DNA from: Candidatus Denitrolinea symbiosum
GTDB lineage: Bacteria; Chloroflexota; Anaerolineae; Anaerolineales; Villigracilaceae
Assembly: GCA_017312345.1 (NCBI GenBank)
Contig: BLAA01000001.1
Location: 310,001 to 374,000 of the forward strand
DNA length: 64,000 nt
Direction of reading: 5' to 3'
Part shown: positions 40,235 to 47,960 of the stretch, one piece after another
Layout: each line of letters starts with the position of its first letter
Numbering within the stretch: position 1 is the first letter of the stretch
Translations under genes and position numbers: made by a program
The notes under the pieces: generated by a model
Database searches by the model: none
What the model saw: the letters and a program-made list of their open reading frames with translations, nothing else
Told to the model about the DNA's origin: nothing

Positions 40235-41238
40235 CGCGTCACGCGGTCATCACGGGCGGCGCGGGCTACATCGGTTCGCTCCTGACCTCGGAGCTGTTGC
40301 GCGCGGGCTGGCGCGTCACCGTCCTCGACAGCCTGCTGTTCGGCGGCGAGTCGCTCGTCCCGTTTTTGTCTCATCCCAGCTTCCACTTCGTCAAAGCGGA
40401 TGTGACCGATCCGCGCGCCGTCAAAGATTCTCTCAAAGGCGATTGGGCGAAACCCGAGGCGGTGATCCATCTCGCCGCGATCGTCGGTTTCCCTGCGTGT
40501 CAGGCCGTCGGGAAGCAGGCCGCGTGGAAGTACAACGTCGAGGCGACGAAGATGGTCTTCGAGCAGGCGTCCGCTTTGGGGGCGGAACGATTCGTGTTCG
40601 CGTCCAGTTACAGCAACTACGGTCTCTCGCCCGACGGCAAGCCCGTCACCGAGGAATCGCCGCTCAATCCGCAGTCCCTGTATGCCGAGACGAAGATCGC
40701 GGCCGAGGAGTACCTGCTCGGGCAAAAGGACGCGCCCGCCGCGCCGCTGCTGTTCCGCCTGGCGACGCTCTATGGGATTTCCCCGCGCACGCGCTTCGAC
40801 CTGATCGTAAACCAGTTCGTGCTGGAGGCGTTCTCCAAGCGCGAGCTCATCATCTATCAGCGCGGCTACTCGCGGTCGTTCGTCCACGTGCGCGATACCG
40901 TGCGTGGCATCCTGCTCGGACTGGACGCGCCTGAAGCGAAGACGCGCGGCCAGGTCTATAATCTCGGCGCGGACAACGGCAATTACACAAAAGACCAGAT
41001 CGTCAACCTGGTGCTGGTGCGCATGCCCGAAACCGTGGTGGAATACAAAAACCTGACCTTCGGCGGCGACATGCGCGACATCACCGTGTCGTTCGAGAAG
41101 ATCCGCCGCGAACTCGGTTTCGAGACCGCGCTGACCGTGGACGACGGAATCCGCGAGCTGGTCTTCGCGCTGAAGAGCGGGCTGATCCGCAATCCGCACG
41201 ATGAGAAATATCGGAACGCGCAGTTCATTGTGCAGTAG
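40231..41238 (+). CDS. NAD-dependent sugar epimerase/dehydratase (extended SDR)
   Basis: A 335-residue sugar-nucleotide enzyme. The ATG overlaps the regulator's stop. The upstream extension of the frame is spurious because it reads through the regulator gene. NAD motif: VITGGAGYIGSLL (residues 6-18). Catalytic elements: FASSYSNYG and the YxxxK in SLYAETKIAAEEYL. Substrate-side features: FRLATLYGISPRTRFDLIVNQF and YSRSFVHVRDTVRGI. Close families include UDP-glucose 4-epimerases and related SDRs. The exact sugar cannot be assigned. Confidence 0.88.
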   Translation: MTRHAVITGGAGYIGSLLTSELLRAGWRVTVLDSLLFGGESLVPFLSHPSFHFVKADVTDPRAVKDSLKGDWAKPEAVIHLAAIVGFPACQAVGKQAAWKYNVEATKMVFEQASALGAERFVFASSYSNYGLSPDGKPVTEESPLNPQSLYAETKIAAEEYLLGQKDAPAAPLLFRLATLYGISPRTRFDLIVNQFVLEAFSKRELIIYQRGYSRSFVHVRDTVRGILLGLDAPEAKTRGQVYNLGADNGNYTKDQIVNLVLVRMPETVVEYKNLTFGGDMRDITVSFEKIRRELGFETALTVDDGIRELVFALKSGLIRNPHDEKYRNAQFIVQ

Positions 41239-41313
41239 CAGATAGGCGCGTGGACAAGCGCTCACATAACCATGAATGCCTGAACGCTTGCCTGCCATCC
41301 CCAAGGAGAAAAC

Positions 41314-42300
41314 ATGCCAAATAATTTCTGGCAAAACAAAAAAGTAATCGTCACAGGCGGGGCGGGATTCCTCGGCTCGTTTGTGACCGCGAAACTCAAA
41401 GAGCGCGGCGCGACGGACATCTACATCCCGACCATCGAGAATTTCAATCTGGTGGATCCCAACGACATTCGCCGCCTATATGACGAGACGTTGAAAGACT
41501 TCGACCCGAAGAACGCGATCGTCATCCACCTCGCCGCGCACGTGGGCGGGATCGGCGCGAACCGCGAGCATCCCGCCGAGTTCTTTTACGATAACTTGAT
41601 GATGGGCGTGGAGTTGATGCATCAGGCCTGGCAGCGCGGCGTCGGCAAATTCGTCGCCATCGGGACGGTGTGCGCTTATCCCAAGTTCACGCCAGTCCCG
41701 TTCAAGGAAGACGACCTGTGGAACGGCTATCCCGAAGAGACCAACGCGCCTTACGGCCTCGCCAAGAAGATGATGCTGGTGCAGGCGCAGTCGTACCGCC
41801 AGCAATACGGCTTCAATGCCATCTTCCTGCTTCCCGTGAATCTCTACGGCCCGCGCGACAACTTTAATTTGCAGACTTCGCACGTCATCCCCGCGCTGAT
41901 CCGCAAGGCGCTGGAGGCGAAAGACCGCGGCGACCGCGAACTCCGCGTCTGGGGCGACGGCTCGCCGACGCGCGAATTCCTCTTCGTGGAAGACGCCGCG
42001 GACGGAATCGTCACCGCCGCCGAAAAGTACAACGGCGACCTGCCCGTCAACCTCGGCTCGGGCTACGAGATCTCCATCAAAGACCTGACCGAGATGATCG
42101 TCCGCATGACGGGCTTCGAGGGCGAACTCGTCTGGGAGACGGACAAGCCCAACGGTCAGCCGCGCCGCGGCTTGGACGTGACGCGGGCGAGGGAACTCTT
42201 CGGCTGGGGCGCGCAAGTCCCGTTCGAGGAAGGGATGCGGCGCACCATCGAGTGGTTCAAGGAAAACAGGCAGAGAATAGAGAGCAGAGAAAGAAAGTAG
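41314..42300 (+). CDS. fcl: GDP-L-fucose synthase-like SDR
   Basis: A 328-residue extended [21 protein letters not shown] binds NAD(P); [63 protein letters not shown] (with YxxxK) and [21 protein letters not shown] closely follow GDP-4-keto-6-deoxymannose epimerase/reductase. The partner GMD (GDP-mannose dehydratase) is not in the window, so a different nucleotide sugar remains possible. AAGGAG precedes the ATG. The last codons run into a heptad repeat tract, giving the odd tail [10 protein letters not shown]. Confidence 0.85.
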   Translation: MPNNFWQNKKVIVTGGAGFLGSFVTAKLKERGATDIYIPTIENFNLVDPNDIRRLYDETLKDFDPKNAIVIHLAAHVGGIGANREHPAEFFYDNLMMGVELMHQAWQRGVGKFVAIGTVCAYPKFTPVPFKEDDLWNGYPEETNAPYGLAKKMMLVQAQSYRQQYGFNAIFLLPVNLYGPRDNFNLQTSHVIPALIRKALEAKDRGDRELRVWGDGSPTREFLFVEDAADGIVTAAEKYNGDLPVNLGSGYEISIKDLTEMIVRMTGFEGELVWETDKPNGQPRRGLDVTRARELFGWGAQVPFEEGMRRTIEWFKENRQRIESRERK

Positions 42301-42365
42301 AGAGCAGAGAACAGAGAGTAGAGAACAGTCTACTCTTTACCACTACTCTCTAATCTCTAATCATC
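42273..42365. repeat. Heptameric repeat tract (AGAGARY type) before wzm
   Basis: Units AGAGAGC, AGAGAAC, AGAGAGT and AGAGAAC, then the inverted TACTCTC and TAATCTC, begin inside the end of the fcl-like gene and reach the start codon of wzm. The two orientations can pair as a long hairpin. No ribosome-binding site is left before wzm. Confidence 0.75.
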
Positions 42366-42367
42366 TT

Positions 42368-43213
42368 ATGACCGAAATTACCAAACACGAACCCGCCACC
42401 ATCTATATCAAGCCTTCACACGGACTCGCCGCGCTCAACCTGCGCGACTTGTGGGTGTACCGCGAATTGGTCTTCTTCATGGTCTGGCGCGACGTGAAAG
42501 TGAAATACAAGCAGACGCTGCTCGGCATGGCCTGGGCGGTGATCCAGCCCGTGATGACCATGCTCGTCTTCACGTTCCTGTTCGGCACGGTCGCGAAACT
42601 TCCCACCGACGGGATTCCCTACCCCGTCTTCTCGTTCACCGCGCTGCTGCCGTGGGGACTCTTCGTCACCGCGCTGAATCAGGGCAGCCGCTCGCTCGTG
42701 GCGCACAACAACATGGTGACGAAGATCTACTTCCCGCGTCTCATCCTGCCGATGTCGGCGGTCCTCGCGGGACTTGTGGACTTTGCCATCGCCTTCGTCA
42801 TCCTCGTCGCTTTGATGGCCTATTACCACGTGACTCCCGCCTGGAACCTGGTCTGGACTCTGCCTCTCTTCCTCCTGCTGGCGCTCGTCGCCGCGCTCGG
42901 AGTCGCGCTCTGGCTCTCGGCGATCAACGTCAAATATCGCGACGTCAACCAGGCCCTCCCGTTTCTGACTCAGTTCTGGCTGTTCGCCACGCCCGTGGCA
43001 TATTCCTCCTCGGTCATCTCTCCCAAATGGCAGATCGTCTACTCGCTCAACCCCATGGCGGGAGTGGTCAACGGCTTCCGCTGGGCGCTGCTCGGATCGG
43101 GCAACGGCCCCGACGCGGCGCTGTGGGTCTCGGCGGCGATTTCCATCCTCGTGCTGGTGACGGGACTGTTCTACTTCCGCAGCACGGAAAAGACTTTTGC
43201 AGATACGATTTAG
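42368..43213 (+). CDS. wzm: Polysaccharide ABC exporter, permease subunit
   Basis: A 281-residue ABC-2-type permease moving lipid-linked polysaccharide across the inner membrane. It has six hydrophobic segments and typical motifs: the N-terminal FFMVWRDVKVKYKQTLLGMAWAVIQPVMTM, SFTALLPWGLFVTALNQGSRSLVAHNNMVTKIYFPR, AINVKYRDVNQALPFLTQFWLFATPVAYSSS and NPMAGVVNGFRWALLG. The ATPase partner wzt follows, but a four-helix-bundle gene with its own repeats has been inserted between them. No Shine-Dalgarno sequence precedes the ATG. Confidence 0.93.
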   Translation: MTEITKHEPATIYIKPSHGLAALNLRDLWVYRELVFFMVWRDVKVKYKQTLLGMAWAVIQPVMTMLVFTFLFGTVAKLPTDGIPYPVFSFTALLPWGLFVTALNQGSRSLVAHNNMVTKIYFPRLILPMSAVLAGLVDFAIAFVILVALMAYYHVTPAWNLVWTLPLFLLLALVAALGVALWLSAINVKYRDVNQALPFLTQFWLFATPVAYSSSVISPKWQIVYSLNPMAGVVNGFRWALLGSGNGPDAALWVSAAISILVLVTGLFYFRSTEKTFADTI

Positions 43214-43262
43214 TAGTATCAGGTATCAGGTATCAAGTGTCAGGTATCAAGTATCAGGTTGC
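43214..43262. repeat. Heptameric repeat tract (AGGTATC type)
   Basis: AGGTATC, AGGTATC, AAGTGTC, AGGTATC, AAGTATC: phased seven-base units immediately after the wzm stop. A related tract in the opposite sense lies at 43663-43751, so the two flank the four-helix-bundle gene as an imperfect inverted pair. Confidence 0.85.
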
Positions 43263-43284
43263 ATAATCAGATGAGGAGGTTAAT

Positions 43285-43650
43285 ATGGCGCTGATAAAAC
43301 GCTTTGAAGATATCCAAGCCTGGCAAGAGGCGCGTGTCCTTGTGAAGATGATTTATACGTTGACCAAGAAAGAGCAGTTTTCCAAAGATTATGGCATGAA
43401 AGATCAAATCCAGCGGGCGGCAGTTTCCACGATGACCAATATTGCAGAAGGTTTCGATTGCGAGTCAAAAGTTGAATTTGCCCGTTTTCTCGGCTTTGCG
43501 CGTCGTTCAGCGGTCGAGACTCAATCTCTTCTCTATGCCGCGCTGGATATAAACTATATTACCCAAACCGAATTCGACGCGCATTATGAACAAGCCCGCA
43601 AAGCAAAGGCCCTCATCGGCGGCTTCAAACGCTCGCTCGGCAACAAATAG
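43285..43650 (+). CDS. Four-helix bundle protein (23S rRNA intervening-sequence family)
   Basis: A 121-residue all-helical protein: RFEDIQAWQEARVLVKMIYTL, KDYGMKDQIQRAAVSTMTNIAEGF (the family hallmark), EFARFLGFARRSAVETQSLLYAAL and a C-terminal EFDAHYEQARKAKALIGGFKRSL. The family was named for genes inside 23S rRNA intervening sequences, and its function is unknown. GAGGAGG gives it its own good ribosome site, unlike its neighbours. It interrupts the wzm-wzt pair and is flanked by heptad repeats of opposite sense, suggesting that it arrived as a mobile cassette. Confidence 0.88.
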   Translation: MALIKRFEDIQAWQEARVLVKMIYTLTKKEQFSKDYGMKDQIQRAAVSTMTNIAEGFDCESKVEFARFLGFARRSAVETQSLLYAALDINYITQTEFDAHYEQARKAKALIGGFKRSLGNK

Positions 43651-43662
43651 CTTCAATTATCC

Positions 43663-43751
43663 AACCTGACACCTGACACCTGGCACCTGGCACCTGACAC
43701 CTGACACCTGACACCTGACACCTGGCACCTGACACCTGGCACCTGACACCC
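43663..43751. repeat. Heptameric repeat tract (ACCTGAC/ACCTGGC type)
   Basis: About twelve consecutive seven-base units, ACCTGAC or ACCTGGC, run directly into the wzt ATG. It is the longest pure heptad tract in the window. There is no ribosome-binding site between it and wzt. Confidence 0.92.
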
Positions 43752-45044
43752 ATGACAACAGCAATTTCCGTTAAAAATCTCGGCAAGAAATACATGATCG
43801 GCGCGGCGGAGACGAAGTTCCGCTACAACATGCTGCGCGACGTGATCGTGGACACGGTCTACGCGCCAGTGCGACTCGCCAAGGCGCTGGTCGGAAAGTC
43901 CGAGCGACGCGCCAACAAGAATTTCATCTGGGCGCTGGACGACGTCTCCTTTGACCTCGAGGAGGGGAAAGTCCTCGGCATCGTGGGACGCAACGGCGCG
44001 GGGAAAAGCACCCTGCTCAAGATCCTCTCCCGCGTCACCGAACCGACCAGGGGGACGGTCGCCGTGCGCGGCCGCGTCGGGTCGCTGCTGGAGGTGGGGA
44101 CGGGCTTCCATCCCGAACTGACTGGCCGCGAGAACATCTACATGAACGGCGCGATCCTCGGCATGAAACGCGCCGAGATAGACGCCAAATTCGACGAGAT
44201 CGTGGACTTCTCCGAAGTCGCCGCGTTCATTGATACGCCCGTCAAGCGCTACTCGTCGGGCATGTACCTGCGTCTCGCCTTCGCCGTCGCCGCGCACCTC
44301 GAACCCGAGATCCTCGTGGTGGACGAAGTGCTGGCGGTGGGCGACGCGGAGTTCCAGCGCAAGTGCCTCGGCAAGATGGGCGACGTGGCCCAGCAGGGAC
44401 GCACCGTGCTGTTCGTCAGTCACAACATGTCCGCCATTCTGCGCCTCACGCAGGAAACCATCGTGCTGAACAAGGGACGCCTCGTCATGCGCGCGCCGAC
44501 GCAGGAAGCCGTGGACTTCTATCTCTCGTCGGGACAGGCGCAGGCTGGAGAGTGCGTCTGGGAGGCGGACGAAGTCCCAGCCGCGAGCGCGCCGTTTACG
44601 CCGATCCGCCTCACGGTCCGCGACCGAAGCGGCAAAGTCGTGGACACGATCCGCTCCACCGAGGAGGTCGCGCTCGAATTCGAATATCGTCTCGACGCGC
44701 CCGTCACGGGCCTGCGCGTCGGGATCTACGTCTCCACCATGCGCGGCGAATACGTGCTCGCCTCGTTCGACACCGACGACGCGTCCCGCTTTGAAAATCA
44801 CGCGGCGCGCGCCGCGGGTCGTTACGTCAGCCGCGCAATTTTCCCGCCCGACATGTTCAACGACGGGCGTTACAGCGTGGGCGTGAACGCGTCGTCGTTC
44901 GGCGTGCGCCGCTACTTCATGGACGAGAACGCGCTGGCGTTCAACGTGGACATCAGCGGCGCGCCTGGCACGCACTGGCCCGAACCGCGCGTCGGCCCCA
45001 TCCGCCCGCGGCTGGAGTGGAAGATCGAGAAAATCAGTGATTAG
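43752..45044 (+). CDS. wzt: Polysaccharide ABC exporter, ATPase subunit with C-terminal glycan-binding domain
   Basis: A 430-residue partner of Wzm. ATPase: Walker A GIVGRNGAGKSTLL, the Wzt-specific GRVGSLLEVGTGFHPELTGRENI, signature YSSGMYLRLAFA, Walker B ILVVDEVLAVGDAEF and switch FVSHNM. Residues from about 270 form a beta-sandwich (VALEFEYRLDAPVTGLRVGIYV, YVSRAIFPPDMFNDGRYSVGV) like the carbohydrate-binding domain of Wzt proteins that recognise the finished O-antigen chain. Chain-length control by a modified non-reducing end is therefore possible. Confidence 0.94.
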   Translation: MTTAISVKNLGKKYMIGAAETKFRYNMLRDVIVDTVYAPVRLAKALVGKSERRANKNFIWALDDVSFDLEEGKVLGIVGRNGAGKSTLLKILSRVTEPTRGTVAVRGRVGSLLEVGTGFHPELTGRENIYMNGAILGMKRAEIDAKFDEIVDFSEVAAFIDTPVKRYSSGMYLRLAFAVAAHLEPEILVVDEVLAVGDAEFQRKCLGKMGDVAQQGRTVLFVSHNMSAILRLTQETIVLNKGRLVMRAPTQEAVDFYLSSGQAQAGECVWEADEVPAASAPFTPIRLTVRDRSGKVVDTIRSTEEVALEFEYRLDAPVTGLRVGIYVSTMRGEYVLASFDTDDASRFENHAARAAGRYVSRAIFPPDMFNDGRYSVGVNASSFGVRRYFMDENALAFNVDISGAPGTHWPEPRVGPIRPRLEWKIEKISD

Positions 45045-45098
45045 AGAACGGAGAACAGTCGCGTTGACTACTCTCTGCTCCCTACTCTCTCCCTCCCT

Positions 45099-46694
45099 AT
45101 GAACAAAACCCTCCGCAACTTCCTCGGCGAACTGCCGCTCGCGGCCGAACTCGATTACGCCCTTCGGCAAAAATCCCGCGCCCGCAAAGACCACTTCAAC
45201 CTGCATCGGCTGGAGAAGTCCCTGCCCGCGCTGGCGAAGGTCGCCGCGCCGTTCGCGCAGGACGCGCCGCGCGGCAAAAAAATATTATTCTTCGCGACGC
45301 TCCATTACTGGATCGAACAGTCCGCCGTCGTCAGCCTCGCGCTCGCGGGCCTCGGCCACAACGTCACGCTGTTGACCCTGCCCTACTCCGAGTGGCACAA
45401 GAAGATGGACAAGATGACCCAGCGGCAGCGCGTCCTCCACACGCGGGACGCGCTCGCCGCGCTTGCTCCCCTCGTCGAACACGCCTCCTTCCTTGACCTT
45501 CGGCTGGTCTCCGATCTCCCCGCGTCTCTCCAGGCTGACGTGGAGGAGGTCTCCCGCTGGGACGCGCAGTACACGCTCATGCGCGAGGAAGTGGACCTGG
45601 CGGACGCGTCCGACCGCGCCCTCTACGACCTGCGCCTCGAGCGCAACGGATTCGCCGCCCGCGCCGCGCTGGCGTACATGCAGGCGAATCGCCCCGACGT
45701 CGTCCTCATCCCGAACGGACTCATCCTCGAAATGGGAATCGTCTTCCGCGTGGCGCGGCATTTGGGAATCCCCGCCGTCACTTACGAGTTCAACGACCAG
45801 CGCGAGCAGATCTGGCTGGCGCAGAACTCGTCCATCATGCAGCAGGACACCGACTACCTCGTGGAGGCGCGCTGCCATCTCCCGATGACCGACGCCATGT
45901 ACGAGCGCCTCGCGGATTTGGAAAACGCCCGCCGCGGCGCGCGCGTGTGGGGCAAGTCGAAGCGGCTGTGGCAGTACGTCTCCTCGCAGGGCGCGGACGA
46001 GACGCGCAAAACGCTCGGGCTGGACGACCGTCCCGTCGTCATGCTGGCCGCGAACGTGCTGGGCGACAGTCTCACTTTGGGACGCGATATCTTCGCCGCT
46101 TCGATGACCGAATGGATCACGAAGACCGTCCAGTTTTTTGCCGCCCGCCCTGACGTCCAGTTAGTGATCCGAATCCACCCTGGCGAGAAACTCGTCCCGC
46201 AGGCAAAGTCCATGGGAGTCGTCGTCCGCGAGGCTTTGCCCGAAATCCCGAATCACATCCACGTCATCGGCGCGCTGGACAAGGTCAACACCTACGACCT
46301 GATCGAGATCGCGGACCTCGGTCTCGCGTACACGACGACCGTCGGCCTCGAGACCGCCATGAACGGCGCTCCCGTCGTCTCCTGCGGACGGACGCACTAC
46401 CGCGGCCGCGGCTTCACCGTTGACCCGAACTCGTGGGACGAATATTTTTCCGCGCTCGAAAGCGTTTTGTCCGACCTGCCCGCGCATCGTTTGAGCGACG
46501 GGCAAATCGCCAAAGCGTGGAATTACGCCTACCGTTTCTTCTTCGAGTACCCGCGCCCGTTCCCGTGGCGGCTGATGAATTTCTGGGACGACCTGGAAAT
46601 TTGGCCGCTGGAAAAAGTTCTGAGCGACGAAGGCCGCGCGCAGTTTGAGGATACGTTCAAGTTTTTAGTTGGAGAACCATTTACGTGGCGGTAG
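45099..46694 (+). CDS. Capsule-type glycosyltransferase (KpsC/KpsS-like), tentative
   Basis: A 531-residue cytoplasmic protein with a GT-B-like organisation. The C-terminal half carries LVIRIHPGEK, ALDKVNTYDLIEIADLGLAYTTTVGLETAMNGAPVVSCG and THYRGRGFTVDP, very close to the capsule-synthesis (Kdo-transferase-like) proteins KpsC and KpsS. The N-terminal half has FATLHYWIEQSAVVSLALAGLGHNVTLL, an N-terminal nucleotide-fold start. The donor is unknown. The gene lies directly after wzt, consistent with building or capping the exported chain. The start codon abuts a pyrimidine-rich heptad tract with no ribosome site. Confidence 0.72.
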   Translation: MNKTLRNFLGELPLAAELDYALRQKSRARKDHFNLHRLEKSLPALAKVAAPFAQDAPRGKKILFFATLHYWIEQSAVVSLALAGLGHNVTLLTLPYSEWHKKMDKMTQRQRVLHTRDALAALAPLVEHASFLDLRLVSDLPASLQADVEEVSRWDAQYTLMREEVDLADASDRALYDLRLERNGFAARAALAYMQANRPDVVLIPNGLILEMGIVFRVARHLGIPAVTYEFNDQREQIWLAQNSSIMQQDTDYLVEARCHLPMTDAMYERLADLENARRGARVWGKSKRLWQYVSSQGADETRKTLGLDDRPVVMLAANVLGDSLTLGRDIFAASMTEWITKTVQFFAARPDVQLVIRIHPGEKLVPQAKSMGVVVREALPEIPNHIHVIGALDKVNTYDLIEIADLGLAYTTTVGLETAMNGAPVVSCGRTHYRGRGFTVDPNSWDEYFSALESVLSDLPAHRLSDGQIAKAWNYAYRFFFEYPRPFPWRLMNFWDDLEIWPLEKVLSDEGRAQFEDTFKFLVGEPFTWR

Positions 46695-46908
46695 GGGCGA
46701 ACCTGCGTGTCCGCCCTGGTCGCGCCAGACCAGGATAGGGCAGACACACAGGTCTGCCCCAACGAGCAGGTCTGCTCCAACGAGCAGGTCTGCCCCAACG
46801 AGCAGGTCTGAGGGCAGACACACAGGTCTGCCCCAACACAGGCCTGCCCCAACGAGCAGGTCTGCCCCAACAAGCAGGTCTGCCCCAACGAGTCACACCG
46901 CGTAAAAT
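46690..46908. repeat. Minisatellite of 18-bp units with hairpins
   Basis: It begins with a GGGGCGAAC...GTCCGCCC hairpin, then several tandem or interrupted copies of CAGGTCTGCCCCAACGAG (with variants CTCC, CAAG) and two copies of the AGGGCAGAC-ACACAG-GTCTGCCC hairpin. The same two hairpin types recur at 57391-57765. No coding frame of interest is present. Confidence 0.85.
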
Positions 46909-46915
46909 TATAACC

Positions 46916-47737
46916 ATGTCCGAAAACACCAAACAACAAGTCCGTGAGTTTTACGACCAGATCGGCTGGTCGCAGGTCGGCGAGGGCGTTTATCAAAACG
47001 CCCGTTACGAAGACCTGCGTCCCGTCTCGCGCGAGTACATCCACAAGACGCGCCTGCGGACGATGAACGGACTGATCCCCGACGGGAAGTTCCTGCTTGA
47101 CGCGGGTTCGGGCCCCGTGCAGTACGAGGAGTACAAAGTCTATTCGCAGGGATACGAGAAGCGCGTCTGCCTCGACATCTCCATCCAGGCGCTGCGCGAA
47201 GCGCGGACTCGAATCGGCGGCCACGGGCTGTTCGTCGTCGGCGACCTCGCCAACCTCCCGTTCAGGAATGACGCGTTCGACGGGGCCGTGTCCATGCACG
47301 CCATCCATCACCTGCCGCTGGAGGAACATCCGCGCGCCTACGCGGAGATCCACCGCACGCTCGCGCCCGGGCGGACGGCGGCCATCGTCAACGGCTGGCA
47401 CGATCCGCTCATCAGCCGCATGGCCGAGCCGTTGATCGGATGGATGCGGAAACTGGCGGGACGTTCGGCCAAGAAGAAAAAAGAATGGACGATCCAGGAC
47501 AACCCCGACGGGACCTTCGTGGAGAAGATGACGCCCGCCTGGCTCAAGCAGGAGATCGGCTCGCGGATGACCATCGAGATCAAACCCTGGCGCAGCATGA
47601 GCACGCGCATCCTGCGCTGGTTCGTCCGTCCGTTCGGCGGACGGACCTTTTTGCGGTTCGTTTTCTGGCTCGAAGATGCCTTCCCGAATTTTTTCGCCGA
47701 GAACGGACAATATCCGTTGATCGTGGTGAAAAAATGA
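46916..47737 (+). CDS. Class I SAM-dependent methyltransferase
   Basis: A 273-residue methyltransferase: motif I FLLDAGSGPVQYEEY (about residue 61), acidic residue in VCLDISIQAL, and the post-motif FDGAVSMHAIHHLPLEEHPRAYAEIHRTLAPGRTAAIV, a Methyltransf_11 pattern. The C-terminal 80 residues (RSMSTRILRWFVRPFGGRTFLRF) are family-specific. Its place among glycosyltransferases suggests a sugar or lipid-carrier methylation, possibly a chain-terminating one recognised by Wzt; that is inference. Confidence 0.85.
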   Translation: MSENTKQQVREFYDQIGWSQVGEGVYQNARYEDLRPVSREYIHKTRLRTMNGLIPDGKFLLDAGSGPVQYEEYKVYSQGYEKRVCLDISIQALREARTRIGGHGLFVVGDLANLPFRNDAFDGAVSMHAIHHLPLEEHPRAYAEIHRTLAPGRTAAIVNGWHDPLISRMAEPLIGWMRKLAGRSAKKKKEWTIQDNPDGTFVEKMTPAWLKQEIGSRMTIEIKPWRSMSTRILRWFVRPFGGRTFLRFVFWLEDAFPNFFAENGQYPLIVVKK

Positions 47738-47751
47738 CAGGCGCCGCTATG

Positions 47752-47862
47752 AAAATAAAAAGGATTCCGCAGGTTCTACTTGCGGCTTTCCCGAAGTAGA
47801 ACTTCGGGATTTCAGATTTTCATCATTCGGGGTGAACCCGTTCATGGATACTTTGTTGCAAA
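47752..47862 (-). repeat. Dispersed repeat family A, copy 3 (inverted)
   Basis: The reverse complement of the element at 22991 and 32306, including both hairpins and GATGAAAAT. Loop complementarity is kept: one hairpin has loop TTCTA and the other TAGAA. One A-C mismatch occurs in the second stem. It directly adjoins repeat family B. Confidence 0.85.
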
Positions 47863-47945
47863 CACTTTAACAGTTTGTCGCTGCAAGCGAAGCGGTCTCC
47901 CGACCTGCGAGGAGAGCGCTCTGACGCCTTCGGCGTTTCTCAATG
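47863..47945 (+). repeat. Dispersed repeat family B, copy 2
   Basis: CTTTAACAGTTTGTCGCTGC, AAGCGAAGCGGTCTCCCG and CTGCGAGGAG match copy 1 at 11195. The end, GACGCCTTCGGCGTTTCTC, forms a small GACGCC/GGCGTT hairpin. It reaches to within about 15 bases of the pseB-like gene. Confidence 0.65.
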
Positions 47946-47960
47946 ACATGAGGAGAAATT

